From Acidobacteriota bacterium (GTDB lineage Bacteria > Acidobacteriota > Terriglobia > Terriglobales > Acidobacteriaceae), in NCBI GenBank assembly GCA_021846275.1, contig JAJZBZ010000004.1:166413-230412 (forward strand): a DNA stretch of 64,000 bases, written 5' to 3'. Below, piece after piece: positions 23,696-33,471 of the stretch. Positions within the stretch are counted from its first letter, which is position 1. Each line of letters opens with the position of its first letter. The translations under genes were made by a program, and so were the position numbers. Below the pieces are notes generated by a model. The model did no database searches and was not told where the DNA came from. It saw only the letters and a list, made by a program, of their open reading frames with translations.

Positions 23696-26600
23696 ATGCC
23701 ACGCAGAAACGACATCCAGAAGATTCTCGTCATCGGCTCCGGGCCGATTGTCATTGGTCAGTCGGCGGAGTTTGATTACTCCGGGACGCAGGCCTGCAAG
23801 GCGCTCCGGCAGGATGGCTACGAAGTGGTGCTCATCAACTCCAACCCGGCCACGATCATGACGGATCCGGAGCTGGCGGACCGCACCTACATCGAGCCGC
23901 TCACGGCTGCTTATGTGGAAGAGGTGATCCGCGTGGAGGCGGCGATGATGGCTCCCGGCGCGGGCAAGTTTGCGCTGCTGCCCACGGTTGGCGGACAGAC
24001 GGCGCTCAATCTCGCCGTTGAGCTTTCCGACTCCGGCATTCTGGAGAAATACGGCGTGGAGATGATTGGCGCGCGGTTGGAGGCGATCAAAAAAGCCGAG
24101 GACCGTCTGCTTTTCAAGGACGCGATGGTGCGCATTGGCCTGGAGGTTTCGCGCTCCGTTCTGGTGAACAATCTCCGCGATGGTCTGGACTTTGCGGGCA
24201 AGATTGGATTTCCGATTCTGATCCGCCCCAGCTTTACGCTGGGCGGCTCCGGCGGCGGCATCGCATACAACCGCGAAGAGCTGATGGAGATTCTTTCGCG
24301 CGGGCTGGATCTGTCGCCCGTGCATGAGTGCCTGATTGAAGAAAGCGTGTTGGGTTGGAAAGAGTACGAGCTGGAGGTGATGCGCGATCTGGCGGACAAC
24401 GTCATCATCGTCTGCTCGATTGAAAACTTCGATCCGATGGGCGTGCATACGGGCGACTCGATCACTGTGGCTCCGGCGCAGACGCTTACGGATCGCGAGT
24501 ACCAGAAGATGCGCGATGCCGCGCTGGCCGTGATGCGCGAGATCGGCGTCGAGACCGGCGGATCGAATGTGCAGTTTGCCGTGAATCCGGTGGATGGCCG
24601 CATGACGGTCATCGAGATGAATCCGCGCGTCTCGCGTTCCTCGGCGCTGGCCTCGAAGGCGACGGGATTTCCCATCGCGAAGATTGCCGCCAAGCTGGCC
24701 GTGGGCTACACGCTGGATGAGATTCCCAACGACATTACGCGCATGACGCCAGCGTGCTTTGAGCCGACGATTGATTACGTCGTGACGAAAATTCCGAAGT
24801 GGCAGTTTGAGAAATTTCCCGGCGCGGACGATACGCTGGGGCCGCAGATGAAATCCGTCGGCGAGGTGATGGCGATTGGTCGCACCTTCAAGGAATCGCT
24901 GATGAAGGCGCTGCGGTCGCTCGAAACCGGCAAAAAGACGGGCAGCGAGGAGCTTGATCCGCGGCGGCTGTTGCAGCGGCTGGTGACGCCGCAGCCGGAG
25001 CGGCTGAACTACGTTCGCTTCGCCTTTGAGCGCGGCATGTCAGTGAGCGATGTGGCGCGATACACCGGAATGGACCCGTGGTTCCTGCATCATGTGCGCG
25101 AGATTGCGCTGGAGCAGAAACAGATGGCCGACGAGAGTGCGGAAAGCATAACGCCCGCGCAGCTTCGGCGCTGGAAGCGCATGGGCTTCAGCGATGAGCG
25201 CATTGCGAACCAGTGGGGTTTGGCGGGTCACGAGGGGATTCAACAGGTGCGCGAACTGCGCTATCGGCACGGTGTGCGGCCGATTTACAAGCTGGTGGAC
25301 ACCTGCGCGGCGGAGTTTGAATCGCACACGCCGTACTTCTACTCCAGCTATGACGAAGAGGACGAAGCGCCGCCGACGGCCAAGCGCAAGATCATCATCC
25401 TGGGCAGCGGGCCGAATCGCATCGGGCAGGGAATTGAGTTCGATTACTGCTGTTGCCATGCGGCGTTTTCGCTGAAGGACGATGGTTACGAGACGATCAT
25501 GGTGAACTGCAATCCAGAGACCGTCTCGACGGATTACGACACCAGCGACCGTCTGTACTTTGAGCCGCTGACGCTGGAGGATGTGCTCGCGATCTATGAG
25601 CACGAGGCCGCGGGTGGCGCGGAGATTGGCATGATCGTGCAGTTTGGCGGGCAGACGCCGCTCAATCTTGCCCAGCGGCTGCGCAAGGCCGGTGTGCCGA
25701 TCATTGGCACTTCGCCGGAGTCGATCGATCTGGCCGAGGATCGCAAGCAGTTTGGAAAGCTGCTGGAAACGCTGCAAATTCCGCAGCCGGCGGGCGGCAC
25801 GGCAACGAGCGTGGAAGAGGCGCTTGCCGTTGCGGAGCGCATCGGCTATCCGGTGCTGGTTCGGCCTTCTTACGTGCTTGGTGGCCGCGCGATGGTGATT
25901 GCCTATGACGCGCAGGAAGTGGCGCGGTACATGACCACGGCAGTTGAGTATTCGAGTGACCGCCCGGTGCTGATTGACCACTTTCTGGAGTCCGCCGTCG
26001 AGGTCGATGTGGATGCGCTGTGTGACTCGGAGGATGTCGTCATCGCAGCCATCATGCAGCACATTGAAGAGGCTGGCATTCACTCCGGCGACTCGTCCTG
26101 CGTGCTGCCGCCGGTCAGCATTCGCCCAGCCACGCTGGAGGTGATTCGCGATTACACTCGGAAGCTGGCGCTGGCGCTGAAGGTGGTCGGACTGGTGAAT
26201 CTGCAGTTTGCCATTCAGCGGGATGATGCCGGGAATGATCACGTCTACGTGATTGAAGTGAATCCTCGCGCATCGCGGACGGTTCCCTATGTTTCAAAGG
26301 CGACGGGCGTGCCGCTGGCTCGGATTGCCTCGCGGCTGATGACCGGTCGCAAGCTGCGCGAAATGCTGCCGGAGTCAGTAAATTCGGGTAAAGACCTCGA
26401 CCCTGGTTCGCACTTCTACGTCAAGTCGCCGGTCTTTCCGTGGGGGAAATTTCCTGGAGTGGACACGGTGCTCAGTCCGGAGATGAAATCGACGGGCGAG
26501 GTGATGGGCGTGGCCGCGAGCTTTGGCGAGGCTTTTGCCAAGGCGCAGCTTTCAGCGGGGCAGAAGCTGCCATCGGAAGGCACGGTTTTCTTCAGCGTGA

Positions 26601-26989
26601 ACGATCATGACAAGCCCGCCGCTGTTCGTCTTGCGCGCCGCTACGTGGAGCTGGGTTTCCGGCTTGTCGCCACGGAAGGGACGGCCAACGTCTTCGAGGC
26701 AAATGGGATGAGCGTTGAGCGCGTTTTCAAGGTCAAGGAGGGTCGCCCGAACATTGTCGATCTCATCAAGGGTGATCGCATCCAGCTCATCATCAACACG
26801 CCGCGTGGACAGGATACGATCTTCGACGAAAAGGCGATTCGCCGCGCGGCCGTGCTGGCGCGCGTGCCCACGATCACGACGATTGCGGCAGCTCTTGCGG
26901 CGGCCGAGGGGATTGCCGCGATGCAGCGCCACAAGACGACGGTGTACTCGTTGCAGCAGTTGCACCCGCTGCCGGATTCTGCGAAGTAG
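23696..26989 (+). CDS. carB: Carbamoyl-phosphate synthase large subunit
   Basis: 1097 residues, full length. Two homologous ATP-grasp synthetase halves are visible ([20 protein letters not shown] near 6; [20 protein letters not shown] near 563), each with a biotin-carboxylase-like fold ([29 protein letters not shown]). They are joined by an oligomerisation domain and followed by a C-terminal MGS-like allosteric domain ([37 protein letters not shown]). It makes carbamoyl phosphate from bicarbonate, ammonia and two ATP. An intrinsic terminator follows. Confidence 0.97.
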   Translation: MPRRNDIQKILVIGSGPIVIGQSAEFDYSGTQACKALRQDGYEVVLINSNPATIMTDPELADRTYIEPLTAAYVEEVIRVEAAMMAPGAGKFALLPTVGGQTALNLAVELSDSGILEKYGVEMIGARLEAIKKAEDRLLFKDAMVRIGLEVSRSVLVNNLRDGLDFAGKIGFPILIRPSFTLGGSGGGIAYNREELMEILSRGLDLSPVHECLIEESVLGWKEYELEVMRDLADNVIIVCSIENFDPMGVHTGDSITVAPAQTLTDREYQKMRDAALAVMREIGVETGGSNVQFAVNPVDGRMTVIEMNPRVSRSSALASKATGFPIAKIAAKLAVGYTLDEIPNDITRMTPACFEPTIDYVVTKIPKWQFEKFPGADDTLGPQMKSVGEVMAIGRTFKESLMKALRSLETGKKTGSEELDPRRLLQRLVTPQPERLNYVRFAFERGMSVSDVARYTGMDPWFLHHVREIALEQKQMADESAESITPAQLRRWKRMGFSDERIANQWGLAGHEGIQQVRELRYRHGVRPIYKLVDTCAAEFESHTPYFYSSYDEEDEAPPTAKRKIIILGSGPNRIGQGIEFDYCCCHAAFSLKDDGYETIMVNCNPETVSTDYDTSDRLYFEPLTLEDVLAIYEHEAAGGAEIGMIVQFGGQTPLNLAQRLRKAGVPIIGTSPESIDLAEDRKQFGKLLETLQIPQPAGGTATSVEEALAVAERIGYPVLVRPSYVLGGRAMVIAYDAQEVARYMTTAVEYSSDRPVLIDHFLESAVEVDVDALCDSEDVVIAAIMQHIEEAGIHSGDSSCVLPPVSIRPATLEVIRDYTRKLALALKVVGLVNLQFAIQRDDAGNDHVYVIEVNPRASRTVPYVSKATGVPLARIASRLMTGRKLREMLPESVNSGKDLDPGSHFYVKSPVFPWGKFPGVDTVLSPEMKSTGEVMGVAASFGEAFAKAQLSAGQKLPSEGTVFFSVNDHDKPAAVRLARRYVELGFRLVATEGTANVFEANGMSVERVFKVKEGRPNIVDLIKGDRIQLIINTPRGQDTIFDEKAIRRAAVLARVPTITTIAAALAAAEGIAAMQRHKTTVYSLQQLHPLPDSAK

Positions 26990-27016
26990 TTCCGAGTGAG
27001 TGTTCAGAAATTCCAC

Positions 27017-27047
27017 GGGATGCGCCGGATCAGGCGCATCCCCTTTT
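27017..27047 (+). terminator. Rho-independent terminator of carB
   Basis: GGGATGCGCC (27017-27026), loop GGATCA, GGCGCATCCC (27033-27042), then CTTTT. It lies between the convergent carB and GH3 genes; only the plus-strand side has the T-run. Confidence 0.85.
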
Positions 27048-27051
27048 CGTT

Positions 27052-29295
27052 TCAGTGCGACTCCGGTCCGTAGCTGCCGCTTGTGCTCACCGTGACGGTT
27101 GTGCTGACTGGCAGCGCATCGGATGAGCCGCCAGCCAGCAGCTTGATCGGCTCCTGCTCGACGTGCCACTCGTGCGCAGCCGTATCCCAGTAAGCAAGGT
27201 CATGCGCGCGCAGCGTCATGGGCACCTGCGCCGTGGCACCGGCGGCGATATGCACGCGCGCAAATCCCTTCAGCTCCAGTTGCGGTCGCCTGACGGCGGA
27301 GTGCTCATGCTGAACGTAGAGCTGCACGACTTCGTCGCTGTCGCGCGTGCCTGTATTTGTCACGGCCACGGTGACGCTTACGTTGCCGTCGGCGGTCATC
27401 GTTGGGGCGCTGGTCGTGATGCTCTTGTACGCGAAGGTTGTGTAGCTGAGTCCGTAGCCAAACGGGTAGAGCGGCTTCTGCTGGCTGTACATGTAGGTGC
27501 GACCATGCAGCAGGTTGTAGTCCATCATGGGGAGCAGTTGAAAGTCGCTGGTCGGCCAGGTCTGGACGAGCCTTCCTGCCGGGGAATAGGCACCGAAGAG
27601 CACATCGGCCAGCCCATCGCCGAGTTCTTCGCTGTTGTGCGTCAGATGGACAATCGCGGGCAGATGCTGCTGGCTCCAGTCGATGGCGTAGGGGAAGCTC
27701 GACAGCAACACCTCGACCGTGTGCGGATTCGCGGCGAAAACGAGCTTCACGAGCGCTTCCTGCTCCAGCGAGATCGTCCTGCGATCCACGGCTTCGCGTC
27801 CGTTGCTCGGCGTATCGCACTGCTTCCATCGCGTGGCATTGCAGTAGGGATGATTGCCAACGACGACAATCGCCACATCGGCCTGTCGCGCTGCGGCAAC
27901 GGTCGCCACGTCGTCGTCGCCGCGCGCGAAGATCACTTTTGTGCCGGGATTCACGGCGCTGCGAATGCCATCGAGCGGCGAAACCGAATACGGTGGCGTG
28001 CCGGAGTACCAGTCCAGGAGCACCTGATCGGCCCAGGGACCGATGACGGCGATGGTCTTCAGTTTTGTCTTGTCCAGCGGCAGCGTCTGGTCATCATTTT
28101 TCAGCAGGACAATGGATTCATCGGTCGCCTTGCGCGCCAGCGCCTTGCTGCTGTCGCGCTCCCACGGCGGAGTGTCGTCTGTTCGGCCAATCTGCCCGTA
28201 AGGATCGCTTGCCGCCGAAACGCCGGTGGGCGATGAGCCGTCGTAGACTGAATCGAATTCACCGAGCCAGTAGAAGACGCGCAGCAGGCCGCGCAGGGAC
28301 GCATCGATCTGCGCCTCGGTAATCAGGCCGTCTTTCACCGCCGCGGTCAGGTCGGGGCGATAGGTGTCGAGAAACGTGTTGATTCCCGCCTTCACCGCCG
28401 CAGCCGCGCCCTGCTCCTTGTTGGCGTAGCTCTTGTGCGCGGTGATGAGCAGCCCCAGCGCGCCGCCGTCTGTGCAGATAATGCCGTCGTTGCCCCACTC
28501 CCTGACCATCACGTTTTTCAGCACGGGGTTGATCATCATCGGCACACCGTTCCAGGAGTTGTAGGCCGCCATCACGGCGCGCGAGCCGCCGAGTTGGAAG
28601 CCCATGCGGAACGGCACGGAGTAGTATTCGCGAAAGAGTCGCTCGTCGAAGTTGGACGAGGAGGACTCGCGGTCGTCTTCGTTTTCATTCGCAAGGAAGT
28701 GCTTCATCAGCGAGGATGCCTGCCAGTGAGTGGGGTCAGGCCCCTGCAGTCCGTGCTGAAATGCGACGGCCATGGTGCCCACCAGATACGGGTCTTCGCC
28801 CATCGACTCTTCGCTGCGTCCCCAGCGCGGATCGCGCGCCAGGTCCACGTTGGGCGCGCGCACGATCAGCCCGCCGCGATCATACTTCGCGCTCTGGTAC
28901 ATGTAGCGCGCTTCGTAACCCTCGAGCGCGCCGATCTGCTCCATCAGCGCTGGATCCCACGTATTGCCCAGCCCGCGCTCCTGCGGAAAGGTTGTGGTCG
29001 GCAGCACGGTCTTGCCGCGACCCTCCCAGTGTCCGGGACCGCCGAGCGCCAGGCCATGCAGACCCTCGACCTGTCCGCTGAACTGCAATCCCAGCCGGGG
29101 AATCTTCGGCTGCCCGCCCATGAGTGAGATTTTTTCCTCCAGCGTCATTCGGCTCAGCAGATCGGTGATCCGCGCCTCGCGGTCCAGCTTCGGATTGCGG
29201 AAGGGATAATCGGTCTTTACCGCTGCGAGCGCTGACGGCGCGGCGAATGAAAGAATCAGGGCGAAAATCGCGGCCAGGGAGTGGAGTTTGCGCAT
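27052..29295 (-). CDS. Secreted GH3 beta-glycosidase
   Basis: 747 residues with a signal peptide (LHSLAAIFALILSFAAPSALA). The GH3 N-terminal barrel shows LLSRMTLEEKISLMGG, APNVDLARDPRWGRSEESMG and MKHFLANENEDDR, with the nucleophile Asp in IICTDGGALGLL (near 276). The GH3 C-terminal sandwich follows (ALARKATDESIVLLKND; VAIVVVGNH). A fibronectin-III-like end domain (VTVAVTNTGTRDSDEVVQLY) closes it. Such enzymes remove glucose or xylose from oligosaccharides. Together with the GH10 xylanase this suggests use of plant cell-wall sugars; the exact sugar cannot be told. Confidence 0.92.
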   Translation of the reverse strand: MRKLHSLAAIFALILSFAAPSALAAVKTDYPFRNPKLDREARITDLLSRMTLEEKISLMGGQPKIPRLGLQFSGQVEGLHGLALGGPGHWEGRGKTVLPTTTFPQERGLGNTWDPALMEQIGALEGYEARYMYQSAKYDRGGLIVRAPNVDLARDPRWGRSEESMGEDPYLVGTMAVAFQHGLQGPDPTHWQASSLMKHFLANENEDDRESSSSNFDERLFREYYSVPFRMGFQLGGSRAVMAAYNSWNGVPMMINPVLKNVMVREWGNDGIICTDGGALGLLITAHKSYANKEQGAAAAVKAGINTFLDTYRPDLTAAVKDGLITEAQIDASLRGLLRVFYWLGEFDSVYDGSSPTGVSAASDPYGQIGRTDDTPPWERDSSKALARKATDESIVLLKNDDQTLPLDKTKLKTIAVIGPWADQVLLDWYSGTPPYSVSPLDGIRSAVNPGTKVIFARGDDDVATVAAARQADVAIVVVGNHPYCNATRWKQCDTPSNGREAVDRRTISLEQEALVKLVFAANPHTVEVLLSSFPYAIDWSQQHLPAIVHLTHNSEELGDGLADVLFGAYSPAGRLVQTWPTSDFQLLPMMDYNLLHGRTYMYSQQKPLYPFGYGLSYTTFAYKSITTSAPTMTADGNVSVTVAVTNTGTRDSDEVVQLYVQHEHSAVRRPQLELKGFARVHIAAGATAQVPMTLRAHDLAYWDTAAHEWHVEQEPIKLLAGGSSDALPVSTTVTVSTSGSYGPESH

Positions 29296-29368
29296 CTTCG
29301 GGTACCTCAGAAAACAAGCGTTTGTCAGGGAGGAAAATCGATATCGGATGAGACTACCACAAGGCGCG

Positions 29369-29992
29369 CTATCGCAGCAGCGGAAGCAGATAGGGCAGCA
29401 TGTGCTCGGCGATCATCTGCGACCCCTTCGCTGTGGGATGGATGCCGTCGGACTGGATGGTGCCAGCGACGGTGTAGATGCCGTCGTAGATCATGGGCAT
29501 GCGCGCCACATGCTCGGTGCGCGCCACGTCCACGAAGACCTGCTGAAAGCTGCGAATGTAATCGGGGCCGTAGTTCGGCGGCAGCGTGATGCCGACGAGC
29601 AGCACGCGAATCCGCGCCTGCTTTAGTTTGTCCACTACTTCCATCAGGTTCGTCCGCGTCCGCTTCAGGTCGATGCCGCGCAGCCCGTCGTTGCCGCCAA
29701 ACTCCACGACGACGACCTGCGGATGCAGCGCCAGGATCGAGGGCAACCGCGTGAGCGCATCGGTGCTGGTGTCGCCTGGAACTCCGGCGTTCACCACGCG
29801 ATAGGGAATATGCCGCGCGGCCAGCGTCCGGTTCAAATCCTCCGGATAACTCACGCTCTCCGGCTCGCCATAGCCTGCCGTGATGCTGTCACCAAAACAA
29901 ACCACTGTTTTTTGCGTCCCAGCCGCACATGCGGGCGTCCAAATAAGGCAGGCTGCAAAGAGGGAAGGGACGACTGCGCGGAGTAGCTTCAC
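29369..29992 (-). CDS. tesA: TesA-like SGNH/GDSL esterase
   Basis: 207 residues with a signal peptide (LLRAVVPSLFAACLIWTPACA). The four SGNH blocks are present: FGDSITAGYG (Ser), VNAGVPGDTS (Gly), VEFGGNDGLRGI (Asn) and IQSDGIHPTAKG (Asp/His). E. coli TesA is a periplasmic acyl-CoA thioesterase, protease I and lysophospholipase L1. The gene lies divergently beside an ABC transporter pair, the same arrangement as tesA-ybbA-ybbP in E. coli. GH3 begins 73 bases downstream on the same strand and could be cotranscribed. Confidence 0.9.
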   Translation of the reverse strand: MKLLRAVVPSLFAACLIWTPACAAGTQKTVVCFGDSITAGYGEPESVSYPEDLNRTLAARHIPYRVVNAGVPGDTSTDALTRLPSILALHPQVVVVEFGGNDGLRGIDLKRTRTNLMEVVDKLKQARIRVLLVGITLPPNYGPDYIRSFQQVFVDVARTEHVARMPMIYDGIYTVAGTIQSDGIHPTAKGSQMIAEHMLPYLLPLLR

Positions 29993-30077
29993 GTCCTCAG
30001 TCTACCGTGAGCGTCCGGTTTCGATTTGGCAAATTCAGGCCCGGAAAATTCAGGCAGTGGTCAGGAGCGGAAGCCCG

Positions 30078-30782
30078 ATGATCGAAGTGCGCGCAGTGCG
30101 CAAATGGATTCAGCATCTCGATCGGCGCGTCGAGATTTTGCGAGGCATTGAACTCACCATTCCAGAGGGACAGTTCGTGGCCATCGTGGGTGCCAGTGGC
30201 AGCGGCAAGAGCACTCTGCTGGGACTGCTCGCGGGACTGGACTCGCCGAGCGAAGGCGAAATTCTGCTCGACGGCACAGCCATTCACGCGCTCGACGAGG
30301 CCGCGCTGGCGTGCATTCGTGGCCGCAAGCTCGGCTTCGTCTTTCAGTCGTATCAGTTGATTCCCACGCTCACGGCGCTCGAAAACGTCCTGCTTCCGTT
30401 TGAACTGAACTGCGGCGGCGACGGCCTTGCCCATGCTCGCTCGCTGCTGGCGCAGGTTGGTCTGGAACAGCGCATGGATCACTATCCCGTGCAGCTTTCC
30501 GGAGGCGAGCAGCAGCGCGTCGCGCTGGCACGCGCCTTTGTCGTGAATCCTCCCATCGTGATGGCCGATGAGCCGACGGGCAATCTCGACTCCACGAATG
30601 GCCAGCGCGTGCTGGAGTTGCTGCTGAGCCGTAACCGCGAGGCTGGCACGACGCTCGTTCTTGTCACGCACGATCCACAGGTGGCCGCGCTGGCCCATCG
30701 CCGGATCACGCTGCGCGACGGCCTGATTGTGGAGGACGTGTTGTTGGCGCAGCCCGGGCAAGCAGCGCAGGAGAGGCTCTGA
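30078..30782 (+). CDS. ybbA: ABC transporter ATP-binding protein, YbbA type
   Basis: 234 residues, a single nucleotide-binding domain of the LolD/MacB/FtsE type. Walker A is GASGSGKST, Q-loop FQSYQLIPTLTALENV, signature LSGGEQQRVALARAF, Walker B VMADEPTGNLD and switch His VTHDP. It powers the permease encoded immediately downstream (TGATG overlap). ATG 30078 was chosen because MIEVRAVRKW starts the conserved fold; the upstream open frame overlaps the divergent promoter region of tesA. Confidence 0.9.
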   Translation: MIEVRAVRKWIQHLDRRVEILRGIELTIPEGQFVAIVGASGSGKSTLLGLLAGLDSPSEGEILLDGTAIHALDEAALACIRGRKLGFVFQSYQLIPTLTALENVLLPFELNCGGDGLAHARSLLAQVGLEQRMDHYPVQLSGGEQQRVALARAFVVNPPIVMADEPTGNLDSTNGQRVLELLLSRNREAGTTLVLVTHDPQVAALAHRRITLRDGLIVEDVLLAQPGQAAQERL

Positions 30783-33355
30783 TGGCCGCGCATGCGCTCA
30801 CCTGGCGTCGCGCCGCTGTCATTGCAGTGCGCGATCTTCGCTCGGCTCCCGGAAAATTTCTCTTCGTTGTGCTCTCGGTTGCCATCGGCGTGGCCGCGCT
30901 GGTGGGCGTGCGCGGCTTCAGCGAGATTTTTCGCGCCACGCTCAGCCGCGAAGCGCGCTCGCTGATGGCCGGCGACCTGAGCGCGCGCATGAATCAGCAG
31001 CCGACGGATGCCGAACGCGCCGCTGTGGATGCGCTGCATGCGCAATCGATCCGCACGACGTGGGTCACGGAGATGGTCTCGATGGCCTCGGTTGCGCCTG
31101 ATCCTGTTCCGCTGCTTGTCTCGCTGAAGGTTGTTGATCCAGCGGAGTACCCTTATTACGGCAGCGCGGAGCTTGATCCGGCGCAGTCGCTTGCGTCCGC
31201 GCTCACCGACAATTCGGTCGTTGTGGCCGATGAATTTCTCATTCGCCTGCATGCCCGCGTGGGAGACACGGTCAAACTCGGCAGCCAGCTCTTTCGCATC
31301 GCCGCCGTTCTGCGTCAGGAGCCGGATCGCATCAGCGCCAGCGCCGGACTCGGTCCGCGCGTGCTGATCTCTCGCGCGGCATTTGAGCGCACGGGCCTGC
31401 TGGCACCGGGCAGCCGCGCAACGGAGCGCCTGCTCGTGGAAGTGCCGCCAGCGCTGCAAACCGCGGCGCAGCTTGCCGCTCTGCGCTCGCGGCTGGAGAC
31501 AACTCTGCCGCAGGCGCAGGTCATTGACTACCGCGAAGGCAATCCGGCGCTCACGGAGGGGCTGGATCGCGCCGCGTCCATTCTCAGCCTGATTTGCCTG
31601 GTCGCGATGGTGCTGGGAGCCATCGGCGTCGCCATGTCCATGCACGCGCATCTGGGCCAGCGCGTCGAGGTGCTGGCCATCTTCAAGTCGCTTGGCGCGG
31701 ACTCGGCGGACCTGCTGCGGATTTTTCTGTTGCAAACACTTGGTCTCGGTCTTCTCGGTGCATTGCTCGGCGTGGTTGCGGGACTATTGGTGATGGCTGC
31801 GCTGCCGCTTGTCTTTGGCGCGCTGCTTCCTGTTCACGCCAGCTTCGCGCTGCCGTGGCGTTCGGTTTTCTCCGGCTTTGCCACGGGTGTTCTCACGACG
31901 CTGCTCTTCTGCCTGCCGCCGCTGCTGGATGTGCGCAATGTTCGCCCCATCCTTGTGCTTCGCCGCGCTGTTGCAGCCACGGAATCCGCTGCGCGACCGG
32001 GCTGGCTGCGTCGAATTGCCGAGCGCCGTGTGCAACTGGTGGCGGCGACGCTTACCGTTGTCGGGTTGGCGTTCATCGCGCGCTGGCTCACGGATTCCGC
32101 CACGGTTGCGCGCGATTTTGCGCTGGCTCTGGTCGCGGTTCTGCTTGTTCTGCTCGCTGTTTCCGCGGGATTTCTGCGCCTGCTGCGTGCGTTGCTGAAT
32201 CGCATCCGCCTGCGTTTGCCGCAGGCTCCGCGCCTTGGCCTGGCCAATCTCTATCGCCCGGGCAATCAATCGGCCGCCGTGCTCGCGGCGCTCGGCACTG
32301 GCGTGATGCTGATCCTGAGCGTTTTTCTGATGCAGAGCCAGGTGCTCACGGAGATTCGGCAATCCGCAGCGCCCACGCTGCCCAATCTCTTCCTCATCGA
32401 CATGACCGCGCAGCAGGTTCCCGGCATCACGGAGTTTTTTCATCAGCAAACAGGAGTGAGCCAGTCGCTGGAGCTTCTGCCCGTCGTCAGCGGGCGGTTT
32501 CTGAGCATCAACGGCGCGCCGATCGGGCAGATGCGTCATGCGCACTTCCCCCGCCGCATGCTGGAGAATGCAACCTTCAGTTGGGCGGACAGCATTCCCG
32601 CCGGAGACAAGCTCGTTGCCGGACAGTGGTGGGGCAGTTCTGACGCATCCTCCATAGCGGTGAGCAAAGGCATCGCCGACCGCATCCATGTCGGCATCGG
32701 CTCGGTGGTGGATGTGGAAGTGGCCGCTCAAACGCACCACCTGACAGTCGTTGCGTTGTTTCGCGCGGATGAGGAGCATATCTCCGCGCGCAGTGGATTT
32801 CTGCTGCCTTCCGGCCTGCTCAAAGACGCTCCTGCCATCTGGTACGGCGCGGTTCGCGTGGATCCCGCGCGCATTCCGCAGATCGAGCGATCGCTGTTTC
32901 AGCTCTATCCCAACGTCAGCGTCGTGAATCTGGCGGACGTGTTGACGCGCATCGAATCCGTGGTTGGGCAGATCACTTTCGTCATTCGATTTCTGGCGGG
33001 ATTCTCAATCTTTGCCGGCTTGATCATTCTGGCTTCGTCGGTTGCGAGCACGCGCTTCCGACGCACCCGCGAGACAGTTGTACTCAAAACCTTCGGCGCG
33101 ACGCGCCGCAACATTGTTGCCGTTTACACCGTCGAGTTTTTTGTTCTGGGCACGCTCGCGGCGCTTGTTGGCGTCTGCTTTGCCAACCTGCTCACGCGCA
33201 TTCTTGTTCAGAGGCTGGACATTCACTGGCACATGGAGTGGCTTGCCGCGTTCGTTGCGATTTGTGCCACCGCGGTGCTGGCAACCTGCACGGGATGGAT
33301 CGCGAGCCACCGCATTCTGGGCCTGCGTCCGCTGGAGATTCTTCGCGAAGAGTAA
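30782..33355 (+). CDS. ybbP: ABC transporter permease, YbbP type (two FtsX domains)
   Basis: 857 residues. The N-terminal span (FLFVVLSVAIGVAALVGVRG) leads to a MacB-like periplasmic domain. A first FtsX-type membrane block follows (SILSLICLVAMVLGAIGVAM; LLGALLGVVAGLLVMAALPL), then a middle set of spans, a second periplasmic domain and a second FtsX block (FVIRFLAGFSIFAGLIILAS; FGATRRNIVAVYTVEFFVLG). The layout of about ten spans is that of E. coli YbbP. The substrate is unknown; lipid handling has been suggested for relatives because of tesA. It overlaps ybbA by one base. Confidence 0.88.
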   Translation: MAAHALTWRRAAVIAVRDLRSAPGKFLFVVLSVAIGVAALVGVRGFSEIFRATLSREARSLMAGDLSARMNQQPTDAERAAVDALHAQSIRTTWVTEMVSMASVAPDPVPLLVSLKVVDPAEYPYYGSAELDPAQSLASALTDNSVVVADEFLIRLHARVGDTVKLGSQLFRIAAVLRQEPDRISASAGLGPRVLISRAAFERTGLLAPGSRATERLLVEVPPALQTAAQLAALRSRLETTLPQAQVIDYREGNPALTEGLDRAASILSLICLVAMVLGAIGVAMSMHAHLGQRVEVLAIFKSLGADSADLLRIFLLQTLGLGLLGALLGVVAGLLVMAALPLVFGALLPVHASFALPWRSVFSGFATGVLTTLLFCLPPLLDVRNVRPILVLRRAVAATESAARPGWLRRIAERRVQLVAATLTVVGLAFIARWLTDSATVARDFALALVAVLLVLLAVSAGFLRLLRALLNRIRLRLPQAPRLGLANLYRPGNQSAAVLAALGTGVMLILSVFLMQSQVLTEIRQSAAPTLPNLFLIDMTAQQVPGITEFFHQQTGVSQSLELLPVVSGRFLSINGAPIGQMRHAHFPRRMLENATFSWADSIPAGDKLVAGQWWGSSDASSIAVSKGIADRIHVGIGSVVDVEVAAQTHHLTVVALFRADEEHISARSGFLLPSGLLKDAPAIWYGAVRVDPARIPQIERSLFQLYPNVSVVNLADVLTRIESVVGQITFVIRFLAGFSIFAGLIILASSVASTRFRRTRETVVLKTFGATRRNIVAVYTVEFFVLGTLAALVGVCFANLLTRILVQRLDIHWHMEWLAAFVAICATAVLATCTGWIASHRILGLRPLEILREE

Positions 33356-33406
33356 TGCTTTCCTGAGAGAGTTCGCTCTGAGGCGTGGAGGATTGCATCG
33401 ATCAAG

Positions 33407-33443
33407 AACGGAAGAGCCTCGCACGCGGCGAGGCTCTTCCGTT
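33407..33443. terminator. Strong hairpin between convergent ybbP and the RND efflux genes
   Basis: A 16-base perfect stem (33407-33422 with 33428-33443, core GAAGAGCCTCGC) and a 5-base loop ACGCG. The following T-rich stretch (GTTTCCGTT) is weak. Its place between convergent genes suggests a two-way terminator. Confidence 0.65.
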
Positions 33444-33471
33444 GTTTCCGTTGTTCGCAGGGATGGCCAAC

